From contig CAMHPW010000065.1 in the NCBI GenBank assembly GCA_946187095.1, positions 1 to 6,374 of the forward strand: DNA of 6,374 bases, given 5' to 3'. Position 1 is the stretch's first letter. The number at the start of each line of letters is the position of its first letter. Position numbers and translations under genes: made by a program. Positions 1-6,006 of the stretch are shown here, piece after piece. Under the pieces are notes generated by a model. The model saw only the letters and a program-made list of their open reading frames with translations. It was not told the DNA's origin and ran no database searches. The stretch is from an uncultured Clostridia bacterium. Its GTDB lineage: Bacteria > Bacillota > Clostridia > Oscillospirales > Acutalibacteraceae.

Positions 1-1012
1 AGAAATCGCAAACACCGATTTCAAACGGCTGTATCTTATTTACGGAGAAGAAAAATATCTTGTCAGGCATTATACCAATACGCTTGTCAATAAAGTTACC
101 AATAAAAAAACAAATGCATTTGATTTCGTCAAACTCAATTCCAATGCAGATTTGCAGGAAATCTATAATGCCTGTGAACAGATTCCCATGTTTGCGGAAT
201 ATAAATGCGTTCTTGTCAGTGACTATGATTTTGACAGCCTTTCGGAAAGTGATTTCAAGGAGATCAATGCTTATCTCAACGATATTTCTCCAAGCACTGT
301 GCTCATTTTATCCATGCCGACACTTGCTGTTGATTCCAAGAAAAATCCCAAATTCAAACGTATTGCGGCAACTGCCGAAAAAATCGGCATTTCGGCGGAA
401 TTTTTCAAAAAAGACGATACCGCCCTTGAAAAACAGATGATCTCATGGGCTGAAAAAACAGGCTGTACGCTGTCCCCCCGAAATGCTGCCAAAATCATTG
501 AAATATGCGGTACGGATATGACCTTGCTCAGAAATGAAATGCTCAAACTCACCGCTTATGCCAACGGCTCCGAAATTACGGAAGATATCATCAAACTCCT
601 TGCCGTCAAAAATACCGAAATACGCATATTTGCCCTTTCCGACTGCATTATGGCAGGCAATTTCAGCGGTGCTTACACTCAGTTGTCACAGCTTTTTGAA
701 CAGAATGAAAAACCTGAAATTATCCTTTCGACTTTAGGCTCTGTCTATACAGATATGTACAGAATGAGAGTCGCCAATGAAAGCGGTAAAACTATGTCCG
801 ATGTTTCCACGGATTTCAAATACGGCAAACGTGACTTTGTTCTGAAAAAAGCCAATGCCAATGCAAAAAGATATTCCACAACGGCTCTGCGGAAAGCTCT
901 TGATATTATCCTGCAAACAGATATCAAGCTCAAAAGCACCCGTTCCGAACCGAAAATTCTGTTTGAAACGCTTATCACAAAATTAATGCTTGCACTTCGG
1001 GAGGACGTATGA
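1..1012 (+). CDS. holA: DNA polymerase III subunit delta, 5'-partial
   Basis: Delta subunit of the DNA polymerase III clamp loader, which opens the beta sliding clamp during chromosome replication in the cytoplasm. The reading frame is open from the left edge (first whole codon at base 2) to TGA at 1010-1012, giving 336 visible residues. The family is usually about 330-345 aa, so only a few N-terminal residues are missing. The hallmark N-terminal motif YLIYGEEKYL is at visible residues 11-20. The mid-domain block CGTDMTLLRNEMLKLTAYA at 169-187 corresponds to the family's 'ND..L..E..KL' region, and the C-terminal helical collar domain follows from about residue 205 (RIFALSDCI). A TTG codon at 152 could start a shorter ORF, but it lies inside conserved sequence and is not the real start. 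The gene overlaps the next one by 4 bases (ATGA). Identity is from motif recognition and is secure; the operon promoter lies outside the window. Confidence 0.93.
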   Translation, partial: EIANTDFKRLYLIYGEEKYLVRHYTNTLVNKVTNKKTNAFDFVKLNSNADLQEIYNACEQIPMFAEYKCVLVSDYDFDSLSESDFKEINAYLNDISPSTVLILSMPTLAVDSKKNPKFKRIAATAEKIGISAEFFKKDDTALEKQMISWAEKTGCTLSPRNAAKIIEICGTDMTLLRNEMLKLTAYANGSEITEDIIKLLAVKNTEIRIFALSDCIMAGNFSGAYTQLSQLFEQNEKPEIILSTLGSVYTDMYRMRVANESGKTMSDVSTDFKYGKRDFVLKKANANAKRYSTTALRKALDIILQTDIKLKSTRSEPKILFETLITKLMLALREDV

Positions 1013-1620
1013 TAAAAGTAAAAGAGGCTATTATCGTTGAGGGAAAACATGATAAAATCAAACTATCCAATTTCATAGACGGTCTTATCATTACAACGGA
1101 CGGTTTCGGTATCTTCAAAAATAAAGAAAAACAAATTCTCATCCGTCATCTTGCCGAAACACGAGGTATTTTGATATTGACCGACAGCGACGGTGCAGGC
1201 TTTGTTATCAGAAATTTTCTCAAAGGCACAGTGTCACCCGACAGGATAAAAAATGCCTATATCCCCGACATTTTCGGCAAGGAAAAACGCAAGGCACAGC
1301 CTTCCAAAGAAGGCAAATTAGGCGTTGAGGGGATTTCCGAAGAAATCCTTTGTCATGCTATCGCCAATTCAGGTGCGGAATGTGAACTGAATCAAACGGA
1401 TAAAACTCAGGGGGATATCACAAAAGCAGATTTATTTGCATACGGTCTGACAGGCACTCCGAATTCTTCCAAAAATCGGGATATGCTCAAAAAAGCCATG
1501 CACCTGCCCGAAAATATGACATCCAATGCCCTGCTTGATATCCTTAACTGTACCATGACCAAAAGCGAATTTGAACATATTTGCAGCGAACTTTTCAGAA
1601 AGGAAAACGAAAATGCTTGA
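1009..1620 (+). CDS. rnmV: Toprim-domain protein, RNase M5-like (5S rRNA maturation)
   Basis: Protein of 203 aa with an N-terminal Toprim nuclease domain and a C-terminal helical domain matching the RNase M5 layout. RNase M5 trims precursor 5S rRNA in Firmicutes. The Toprim glutamate is E11 in AIIVEGKHD, the DxD metal motif is D59-S60-D61 in LTDSDGAG, and a further acidic residue is E107 in GVEG. The C-terminal block KADLFAYGLTGTPNSSKNRD (139-158) followed by a short leucine-rich end resembles the domain known as DUF4093. It differs from textbook M5: TDSDGAG replaces the usual TDPD-type stretch, and GVEG replaces GVEH. It may therefore be a divergent M5 or a paralogue with another RNA target. 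The start is ATG at 1009, set by GGGAGG at 999-1004 four bases upstream and by the 4-base overlap with holA. It ends inside rnz. Toprim assignment is strong; the specific M5 activity is inferred. Confidence 0.78.
   Translation: MIKVKEAIIVEGKHDKIKLSNFIDGLIITTDGFGIFKNKEKQILIRHLAETRGILILTDSDGAGFVIRNFLKGTVSPDRIKNAYIPDIFGKEKRKAQPSKEGKLGVEGISEEILCHAIANSGAECELNQTDKTQGDITKADLFAYGLTGTPNSSKNRDMLKKAMHLPENMTSNALLDILNCTMTKSEFEHICSELFRKENENA
1597..1604 (+). promoter_or_regulatory. Ribosome binding site of rnz (sets the start at 1613)
   Basis: AGAAAGGA lies inside the end of the upstream Toprim gene, eight bases before the ATG at 1613. The conserved RNase Z N-terminus (LEVTLLGTG) begins directly after this ATG, so the upstream in-frame TTG at 1571 is not needed. 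The overlap with the preceding stop suggests coupled translation. Confidence 0.7.
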
Positions 1621-2521
1621 AGTAACTCTCCTCGGCACAGGCGGCACGATGCCGCTTAAAAACAGATGGCTTTCCTCATGCCTGATCAAACATATGGGAC
1701 ATTCCATTCTCATTGACTGCGGTGAAGGCACTCAGATCGCCCTGAAACATTCCGAAAATAAATTCAAACCCATTGATATTATTTGTCTGACGCATTTCCA
1801 TGCCGACCATGTATCCGGCTTACCCGGATTTTTGCTTTCCATGAGTAACGAGGGACGCACCGAACCTGTCACTATCATAGGACCGACGGGATTGAAAAAA
1901 GTCATCAATGCCATTTGCATTATTGCCCCGAATCTGCCGTTTGAAGTGAAACTGCTGGAATATCCTGCGGATATCTCAGAATATGATCTCGGTGATATCA
2001 GGATAACGCCATTCTCTGCAAAGCACAGCGTGATATGCGTAGGATATAACTTCAAACTCAAAAGAGCAGGAAAATTTGATGTTGCAAAGGCTAAAAAAAA
2101 TAAAGTTCCCATGAAGATATGGGGAAAACTTCAGCAGAATGAGACCGTTGTTTATGAAAATATCGAATATAAGCAGAGCATGGTTTTGGGAAATGCACGA
2201 AAAGGATTGAAAATCACCTACTGCACCGACAGCCGTCCGACTGAAAATATCCTGGATCATGCCAGAAATGCCGACTTGCTGATATATGAAGGTATGTTCG
2301 GAGATGATGAAAAATTGCCCAGAGCGATTGAAACAGGTCACAGTTTGTTCCGTGAGGCTGCCGAACTTGCCAAAAAAGCCGATGTCAAAAAATTGTGGCT
2401 CACACATTACAGTCCGTCTCTGACCGAGCCTGAATTATATGAAAATGCCGTCAGGGAAATTTTCCCCGATACAGAGATCGGTTTTGACGGCAAATATGAA
2501 AAACTGTATTTCCCCGAATAA
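1613..2521 (+). CDS. rnz: Ribonuclease Z (tRNA 3' processing endonuclease)
   Basis: Metallo-beta-lactamase-fold endonuclease that removes the 3' trailer from precursor tRNAs in the cytoplasm. The protein is 302 aa, normal for bacterial short-form RNase Z. The zinc-binding motif HFHADH occupies residues 61-66, with further ligands H138 (AKHSV), D206 (CTDSRP) and H265 (LTHYS), and the conserved TGHS at 241-244. The substrate-binding arm is recognisable at about 145-195 by RAGKFDVAKA followed by KNKVP. The N-terminal LGTGGTMPL and DCGEGTQ (35-41) are typical, though the usual P-T-x-x-R-N stretch is replaced by MPLKNRW. All visible metal ligands are present, so the enzyme should be active. The start overlaps the stop of the upstream Toprim gene by 8 bases. 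TAA at 2519 is followed within five bases by a terminator stem, so rnz is the last gene of the holA operon. Confidence 0.93.
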   Translation: MLEVTLLGTGGTMPLKNRWLSSCLIKHMGHSILIDCGEGTQIALKHSENKFKPIDIICLTHFHADHVSGLPGFLLSMSNEGRTEPVTIIGPTGLKKVINAICIIAPNLPFEVKLLEYPADISEYDLGDIRITPFSAKHSVICVGYNFKLKRAGKFDVAKAKKNKVPMKIWGKLQQNETVVYENIEYKQSMVLGNARKGLKITYCTDSRPTENILDHARNADLLIYEGMFGDDEKLPRAIETGHSLFREAAELAKKADVKKLWLTHYSPSLTEPELYENAVREIFPDTEIGFDGKYEKLYFPE

Positions 2522-2557
2522 AAAAGGCTTCTCTCACAGGAGAGAAGTCTTTGATTT
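2522..2557. terminator. Bidirectional intrinsic terminator between convergent genes
   Basis: A 10-bp stem pairs 2526-2535 (GGCTTCTCTC) with 2540-2549 (GAGAGAAGTC), including one G-U pair, around the tetraloop ACAG. Flanking A and T bases extend it by about three A-T pairs. On the plus strand it is followed by a T-rich stretch (TTTGATTTTTA) and ends the holA-rnz operon. On the minus strand it is followed by six T (bases 2520-2525) and serves the convergent membrane-protein gene, whose stop lies at 2558. Confidence 0.87.
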
Positions 2558-3196
2558 TTATTCTTTATCTTCGGCATCCACATCAACGTATTTGCTTTTT
2601 TCGGTGACACCGTTGATGGCATTTCTCACGAATACGGACATTCTGATCACGGAAACCAAGTCCCACAAGCCGCTGAAGATCAAGCCGCAGCCGATCAGTA
2701 TCATTACAATATTTGCCGCACCAAAGGGCTTTGTCAGGGCAAGTATGCCAAGTACCGCCATGATGACTGCACCTAAAAGATGTATCCACCACCTTGTAGA
2801 ATTCAGCTTCATGAAGTCAAATGCATACTGCACTTTGATCACTGCCATCACCAAGAGAATAATGGCAAGGGCCATATCTATCATATTGACGAAAAAGTTG
2901 GGATTCACAAGGAAAAATATGCCGAAACCGAGCATGGCACCGCCCTGCACCAGTCCGAATGAACCGAATACATCTTCTGCTTTCGACATGAAATATTTGA
3001 CGATCCTGATAACACCCCATACGCACAGTGCCACGCCGATCCCCTGACAGATCAGACCGTTGATCGTTCCCGGAAATATGACCATCAGTATGCCAAGAAT
3101 CACCGTTGCCACGTTCATGATGATCATTTCATTCTTGACACCCTTAATATTTTCCCTTACCTCGTCCCATGCGGAAAATTGCCTTCTTTTAGCCAT
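2558..3196 (-). CDS. HdeD/DUF308 family integral membrane protein
   Basis: Membrane protein of 212 aa with the six-helix layout and short FPG/NP-type turns typical of the DUF308/HdeD family. HdeD itself is linked to acid resistance in enterobacteria; the role of Firmicute relatives is unknown, so no substrate or pathway is assigned. Predicted membrane segments are at about residues 22-41, 46-68, 78-97, 103-127, 136-154 and 160-184. A basic N-terminus (MAKRRQF) precedes the first helix, and the cytosolic tail is acidic (VDVDAEDKE). The start is ATG at 3196, chosen because AGGAGG lies eight bases upstream. A longer in-frame extension to 3394 would run into the RNase P RNA gene and is rejected. 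It has its own extended -10 promoter and shares the terminator at 2526-2549, so it appears monocistronic. Confidence 0.8.
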   Translation of the reverse strand: MAKRRQFSAWDEVRENIKGVKNEMIIMNVATVILGILMVIFPGTINGLICQGIGVALCVWGVIRIVKYFMSKAEDVFGSFGLVQGGAMLGFGIFFLVNPNFFVNMIDMALAIILLVMAVIKVQYAFDFMKLNSTRWWIHLLGAVIMAVLGILALTKPFGAANIVMILIGCGLIFSGLWDLVSVIRMSVFVRNAINGVTEKSKYVDVDAEDKE

Positions 3197-3204
3197 AAAA
3201 ATGA

Positions 3205-3210
3205 CCTCCT
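3205..3210 (-). promoter_or_regulatory. Strong Shine-Dalgarno of the DUF308 gene (decides the start)
   Basis: CCTCCT on the plus strand reads AGGAGG on the minus strand, eight bases before ATG at 3196. It fixes this start over the longer open frame that extends into rnpB. Confidence 0.88.
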
Positions 3211-3227
3211 CACTATGTACTGATTCA

Positions 3228-3236
3228 ATTATATCA
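3228..3236 (-). promoter_or_regulatory. Extended -10 promoter of the DUF308 gene
   Basis: Minus-strand reading gives TGATATAAT, a TGn plus perfect TATAAT extended -10 element. No good -35 hexamer sits 16-18 bases upstream, which is common for extended -10 promoters. Transcription would start near 3221, giving a 5' untranslated region of about 25 nt. It lies between the rnpB terminator and the start codon, so the gene can be transcribed independently. Confidence 0.65.
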
Positions 3237-3280
3237 CTTGACTGTATGCAAATATTAAACAATTTGTAAACTTTTTCGCA

Positions 3281-3322
3281 TAAAAAACAGACTCCGAAAA
3301 CACCGAAGTCTGTTGATTTTTT
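3281..3322. terminator. Intrinsic terminator of rnpB (symmetrical)
   Basis: An 11-position stem with one C/A mismatch pairs 3286-3296 (AACAGACTCCG) with 3304-3314 (CGAAGTCTGTT) around a 7-base loop. On the minus strand it is followed by a T run (bases 3282-3287) and lies about 15 nt beyond the mature 3' end of RNase P RNA. A T run also follows on the plus strand, so it can block antisense transcription into rnpB. Confidence 0.85.
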
Positions 3323-3328
3323 AATAAA

Positions 3329-3674
3329 GGAGTGAAACGATAAGCCGGGTTCTGTCGTGAACAGCCATCTATCTTGGCAGCCCGTTGCCGGCACTGCTCA
3401 ATGCCACCTATTCAAAGCCGCCGGGCAGGCGTTAATGCTTTATTGCGGTGTTGCTCCGGATAGGGTTTACAGGCTCCCTCAGTCACCTGAGAGAGCGGTG
3501 AGCTCTTACCTCGCCTTTCCACCCTTACCCATGCAAGCATGGGCGGTATATCTCTGTTGCACTTTCCCTGAGGTCACCCTCGGCGGTCGTTAACCGTTAT
3601 CCTTGCCCTGTGGAGCCCGGACTTTCCTCAAATGCAGCCTTTCGGCTCACACTCGCAGCTGTTTATCTCACTCC
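3329..3674 (-). ncRNA. rnpB: RNase P RNA, bacterial type A
   Basis: Catalytic RNA of ribonuclease P, which cuts the 5' leader from precursor tRNAs. The two halves of the universal P4 core are exact or near exact: the 5' side at 3604-3627 begins GGAAAGTCCGGGCTCC, and the 3' side at 3340-3355 reads ACAGAACCCGGCTTAT on the minus strand. AGTGCAACAGAGA and GTAAGGGTGGAAAGG from the specificity domain are also present. Helix P1 pairs GGAGTGA (3674-3668) with TCACTCC (3335-3329), which sets both ends and gives about 346 nt. Type A is supported by a P6 pseudoknot between GGGCA (3604-3608) and TGCCC in L17 (3423-3427), closed by a CGCC/GGCG P17 stem. An L15 GGU for binding the tRNA CCA end is visible at 3406-3408. 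The 5' end coincides with the start site predicted from the promoter. Confidence 0.97.
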
Positions 3675-3681
3675 GACAATC

Positions 3682-3710
3682 ATTATATTATATTCCGATC
3701 AAAATGTCAA
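3682..3710 (-). promoter_or_regulatory. Fully consensus sigma-A promoter of rnpB
   Basis: Minus-strand TTGACA (3710-3705) and TATAAT (3687-3682) are separated by exactly 17 bases. The eighth base after the -10 box is G at 3674, which is also the first base of the P1 helix. Both hexamers match consensus perfectly, as expected for an abundant stable RNA. A second TATAAT overlaps five bases upstream at only 12-base spacing and is not the functional one. Confidence 0.93.
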
Positions 3711-3742
3711 CGCAGGAAAAACCTTTTTTTGCAAAATCATTT

Positions 3743-4816
3743 TTATCCTTTGATATCGACTTTTGCCGTAACGATAAAGCCGCTGAAATTATCGCCCGAT
3801 ACGGTATAATCGACATTCCGGGGAACGATCACATTTGTTGTCTGATCTTTCTTTGCAGGAATGTAGTAGACATACCACTTATCTTCACTGCCGGCATCTA
3901 TCAGCATAGGATCATCAACGCCATGCTGCTGAACGGTCTTGATATATTCCTCAAGAGTCAGTTCATTTGCATTGATATAATAGGCAGCGGCATATCCGAC
4001 ATATCTGAAATGCCATGATTCATGATTATAGCCTGTAATTTCTTCCTTACCGTAGGGGTATCTTACGATAAAGCCATACCGATAGCTGTTTTCGTTGATC
4101 CAACTGTATATACCTGTGCCGTCATATTTCAGACTGCTTTGCTCGGTATCATTATAAAGGGTAAAATCCAGTACCAAACCTGTCTGATGTTCACTGTAGC
4201 CCGGACGTGCCACCCATTGTTCCGCTTCTTCCTCACCGACTTCATCCACTTCGTTGGCAAAAATTTCCTCCTGATTGGAACGGCTCCTGTAACCGCAGGC
4301 CACCATGATCTCGCTCTCTCCGTAAATGTCATAGAAATCATCAAGCATATTGTCAAGATTCGGAACGATCGCTTCATTAAGGCTCACCGTGTAGTCCGTT
4401 GCCATATAGCTGTCCGATTTGATGCCCATCAAAGGCACTGTTCCCTCGCCGTCGGAATGACAGGGATATTGTTTATTGACAAGCACCAGATCACCTTTGT
4501 ATATTTCGTCATATCCAAGCGGAAGTGTCTGTGTTTCGCCCAAAAGGCTGCTGATGACCGGTTCCGCTGTCTCCTCTGACGGCTCGGCAGATGATTCCAC
4601 AGAGGTCTCCGGATGTGACACCTCGCTGACCTGTGAAGTTTCAGCAGATGATGGGATATCGGGGGCTGCGTGTCCCCTGATCAGTGTAACAATATACACC
4701 AGAGTGAACAGAACCCATGATATGAACAATATCTCAAACATGATCTTGAGCTGATCGCCAAGTGTCAGACATTTTGAAAAATCCACGATCAGAAATTTCT
4801 TTATCTTTGCTATCAT
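3743..4816 (-). CDS. Membrane-anchored VanY-like D-alanyl-D-alanine carboxypeptidase (M15 family)
   Basis: Zinc D,D-carboxypeptidase expected to remove the terminal D-Ala from peptidoglycan stem peptides outside the cell. The protein is 357 aa. A basic N-terminus and one membrane helix at about 26-46 are followed by a Ser/Glu/Pro-rich linker (about 54-90), then the peptidase domain at about 105-295. Family motifs are CGYRSRSNQEEIF (174-186), the metal site SEHQTGLVLD with H210 and D217, and HESWHFRYVG with catalytic E266 and metal ligand H269. All catalytic residues are present. A tail of about 60 residues (297-357) beyond the peptidase domain is unrecognised. The start is ATG at 4816 with GAGGGTG just upstream; spacing is short (4 bases) but the frame begins with a plausible KxKK anchor. 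No van resistance genes are nearby, so ordinary wall remodelling is more likely than glycopeptide resistance. Confidence 0.9.
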   Translation of the reverse strand: MIAKIKKFLIVDFSKCLTLGDQLKIMFEILFISWVLFTLVYIVTLIRGHAAPDIPSSAETSQVSEVSHPETSVESSAEPSEETAEPVISSLLGETQTLPLGYDEIYKGDLVLVNKQYPCHSDGEGTVPLMGIKSDSYMATDYTVSLNEAIVPNLDNMLDDFYDIYGESEIMVACGYRSRSNQEEIFANEVDEVGEEEAEQWVARPGYSEHQTGLVLDFTLYNDTEQSSLKYDGTGIYSWINENSYRYGFIVRYPYGKEEITGYNHESWHFRYVGYAAAYYINANELTLEEYIKTVQQHGVDDPMLIDAGSEDKWYVYYIPAKKDQTTNVIVPRNVDYTVSGDNFSGFIVTAKVDIKG

Positions 4817-4849
4817 ATTACACCCTCTCTTTGAAGTATATTTTATCTA

Positions 4850-4878
4850 ATAATAACAAAATTTCGGCAAAAAATCAA
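4850..4878 (-). promoter_or_regulatory. Probable promoter of the VanY-like gene
   Basis: Minus-strand TTGATT (4878-4873) and TATTAT (4855-4850) are 17 bases apart, matching consensus at four and five of six positions. The predicted start near 4843 gives a leader of about 26 nt. The surrounding DNA is very AT-rich, so a chance match is possible. Confidence 0.5.
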
Positions 4879-4919
4879 TATTATTATGCACAATTTTTTC
4901 GGCTTCATCATAAAAAATC

Positions 4920-4959
4920 AAAAAAGATTTCCGATCCGTCAGAACACGGACCGGAAATC
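4920..4959 (-). terminator. Strong intrinsic terminator of the surface-protein gene
   Basis: A 14-bp stem with one G-U pair joins 4926-4939 to 4946-4959 around a 6-base loop. On the minus strand it is followed by six T (bases 4925-4920). It begins two bases after the TAA at 4962-4964, so it closes this transcript before the VanY-like gene. Confidence 0.93.
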
Positions 4960-4961
4960 AA

Positions 4962-5783
4962 TTATCCTTTTTGTTTTTTCTGCTCTTTTTTCTTCTTCTT
5001 GGAAAAAAGAAGAATCATCATAATGGCAGTGCCCAACGCCGCAGTACAGAACAAAATCAATGCAATCGTTTCACCTGTATTGATAGGATTGCCGGGATCA
5101 TCAGGATTGCTGGGATTATCGGGATTGCTGGGATTACTGGGATTGTCCGGATCGGATATTACCGGTTCAATGCCGACAGCCGCCGTGAATATCCACTTGA
5201 ATATGATCTCACCCTCGATATGACTTTTACCGGATGCTTCTCTTACAACAGTAACACCGTTATAGTCAACAATCCTTGCACCGTTGTCAATCACACTGTC
5301 ATAATTCGTGCCGTTCCAGACGATATCCACCTTCATAACACGGGACTGACCGGGAGTATAATATCCCACATCAAGCGGATCAACACGCATATCAGGATTT
5401 CCTTCACCGGTGACTTTTCCCTCATATATCACCTGATCATCAAGACTGATCACACATTGACATTCATTTTCAAGATCGATTTCGCCCTGAGAGCTGATTT
5501 TCTGAGCCCTGAAATCAATATGATAAGAAGCATCTTCACGAAGATTCATGATCTGAATTTTCTTGATATAATGTTCCGATACCTGCATACCATCCACTGC
5601 AAAGAAATACTCTCCATTTTCGCTCACCGAGTTGCCCTTATCATCAAGTACAACAAGTTTTTCAGGCAAACCTGCAACTGTACCGGCTCTCAGTTCATCT
5701 GCCAAAGCAGTAACACCGAAAGCTGAAGAAATAAGCACTGCAGCGAGCAATACCGTCATAATTCTGCATAATAGCCTGTTCAT
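4962..5783 (-). CDS. Secreted surface protein with NP-rich linker and C-terminal anchor
   Basis: Exported protein of 273 aa. A signal peptide spans about residues 1-28 with a likely cut at A-L-A|D. A predicted beta-rich ectodomain runs from about 30 to 202. A 3-residue repeat linker (mostly DNP/SNP, about 210-233) leads to a wall-sorting-like tail: NPINTGE at 232-238, a hydrophobic segment at about 239-260, then KKKKK. The INTG stretch only loosely resembles LPxTG, so either sortase attachment or simple membrane anchoring is possible. The end of the ectodomain (GEIIFKWIFTA, about 191-201) and the earlier 'VIYEGKV...YYTPGQSRVMKV' pattern recall TasA/CalY-like or pilin-like beta-sandwich proteins of Firmicutes; this is recalled resemblance, not a verified match. 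The start is ATG at 5783, with GGGAGG (5791-5796) seven bases upstream. It is monocistronic, with a long leader and its own terminator. Confidence 0.82.
   Translation of the reverse strand: MNRLLCRIMTVLLAAVLISSAFGVTALADELRAGTVAGLPEKLVVLDDKGNSVSENGEYFFAVDGMQVSEHYIKKIQIMNLREDASYHIDFRAQKISSQGEIDLENECQCVISLDDQVIYEGKVTGEGNPDMRVDPLDVGYYTPGQSRVMKVDIVWNGTNYDSVIDNGARIVDYNGVTVVREASGKSHIEGEIIFKWIFTAAVGIEPVISDPDNPSNPSNPDNPSNPDDPGNPINTGETIALILFCTAALGTAIMMILLFSKKKKKEQKKQKG
5086..5157 (-). repeat. 9-bp repeat encoding the x-Asn/Asp-Pro linker
   Basis: Eight consecutive 9-base units of the form GGAT followed by five variable bases (plus strand), beginning GGATTGCCG and ending GGATCGGAT. GGATTGCTG occurs twice exactly. 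The unit is three codons, so copy changes keep the frame and only alter linker length between the ectodomain and the anchor. Confidence 0.85.
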
Positions 5784-5971
5784 TCGGCTGCCTCCCGTCA
5801 GTTATTAACCGTCCATTTGCTTTTTCCGTCACACCTCGTCAGCGATTCTCATGAAATTACCTTTATTTCCAACTAAAACAACAAACTGCAAGAATGCCCC
5901 TTCATTCTCGCAGAAAACATTCAGAAGTCACCGTCCAAGCAAATTTTCAGAGGGGGATATTCCCATCTGTC
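5784..5971 (-). other. Long structured 5' leader of the surface-protein gene
   Basis: About 188 nt separate the predicted start site (near 5972) from the ATG. The leader opens with a hairpin at 5948-5969 (CAGATGGG pairing with CCCCCTCTG, with mismatches). It then holds an 11-bp perfect or G-U paired hairpin at 5886-5913 (CTGCGAGAATG with CATTCTTGCAG, loop AAGGGG) followed by the U-rich TTTGTTGTTTT. The latter resembles an attenuator. Two tiny reading frames are present: 15 codons at 5920-5873 covering the hairpin, and seven codons (MRIADEV) at 5852-5829 preceded by AAAGG. I do not recognise a known riboswitch class. The leader is clear if the promoter is right; regulation is inference. Confidence 0.45.
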
Positions 5972-5978
5972 TATATTA

Positions 5979-6006
5979 ATTATACACTAATCAGCCGAAA
6001 AATCAA
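5979..6006 (-). promoter_or_regulatory. Promoter of the surface-protein gene
   Basis: Minus-strand TTGATT (6006-6001) and a perfect TATAAT (5984-5979) are 16 bases apart. Start is predicted at about 5971-5972. It has the same -35 hexamer as the promoter proposed for the VanY-like gene. It is the best promoter match between the upstream terminator and the start codon. Confidence 0.68.

Noticed and set aside
2439..3047. Plus-strand open frame of about 200 codons overlapping the end of rnz and the DUF308 gene
   Set aside because: It crosses the terminator, is antisense to a well-formed membrane protein, and has no ribosome binding site or recognisable domain.
3197..3394. N-terminal extension of the DUF308 protein
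   Set aside because: It would overlap rnpB, its terminator and the gene's own promoter. The AGGAGG-preceded ATG at 3196 is a clear start.
3357..4018. Plus-strand open frames across rnpB and its upstream region
   Set aside because: The region is occupied by a structured RNA with a matching promoter; the frames have no initiation signals.
4022..4579. Plus-strand open frame opposite the VanY-like gene
   Set aside because: The minus strand encodes an intact M15 peptidase with all catalytic residues here; the plus frame is low complexity with no start signals.
3743..4816. Vancomycin resistance determinant
   Set aside because: VanY-like peptidases are common chromosomal wall-remodelling enzymes; no vanR/S, vanH, ligase or vanX gene is present in the window.
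5086..5157. Repeat block considered as a CRISPR-like array
   Set aside because: Units are only 9 bp, contiguous without spacers, in codon phase, and encode a protein linker.
4971..5726. Long plus-strand open frame opposite the surface-protein gene
   Set aside because: It is a shadow of the minus-strand gene. It lacks a ribosome binding site, starts in the sequence antisense to the lysine codons, and has an Ile/Gly repeat produced by the linker repeat. The minus frame has a signal peptide, a Shine-Dalgarno and a terminator.
5808..5937. 8-nt direct repeat TGGACGGT (minus strand) at 5937-5930 and 5815-5808 in the leader, considered as an operator pair
   Set aside because: An 8-base repeat in about 190 bases is not rare by chance, and neither copy has dyad symmetry.
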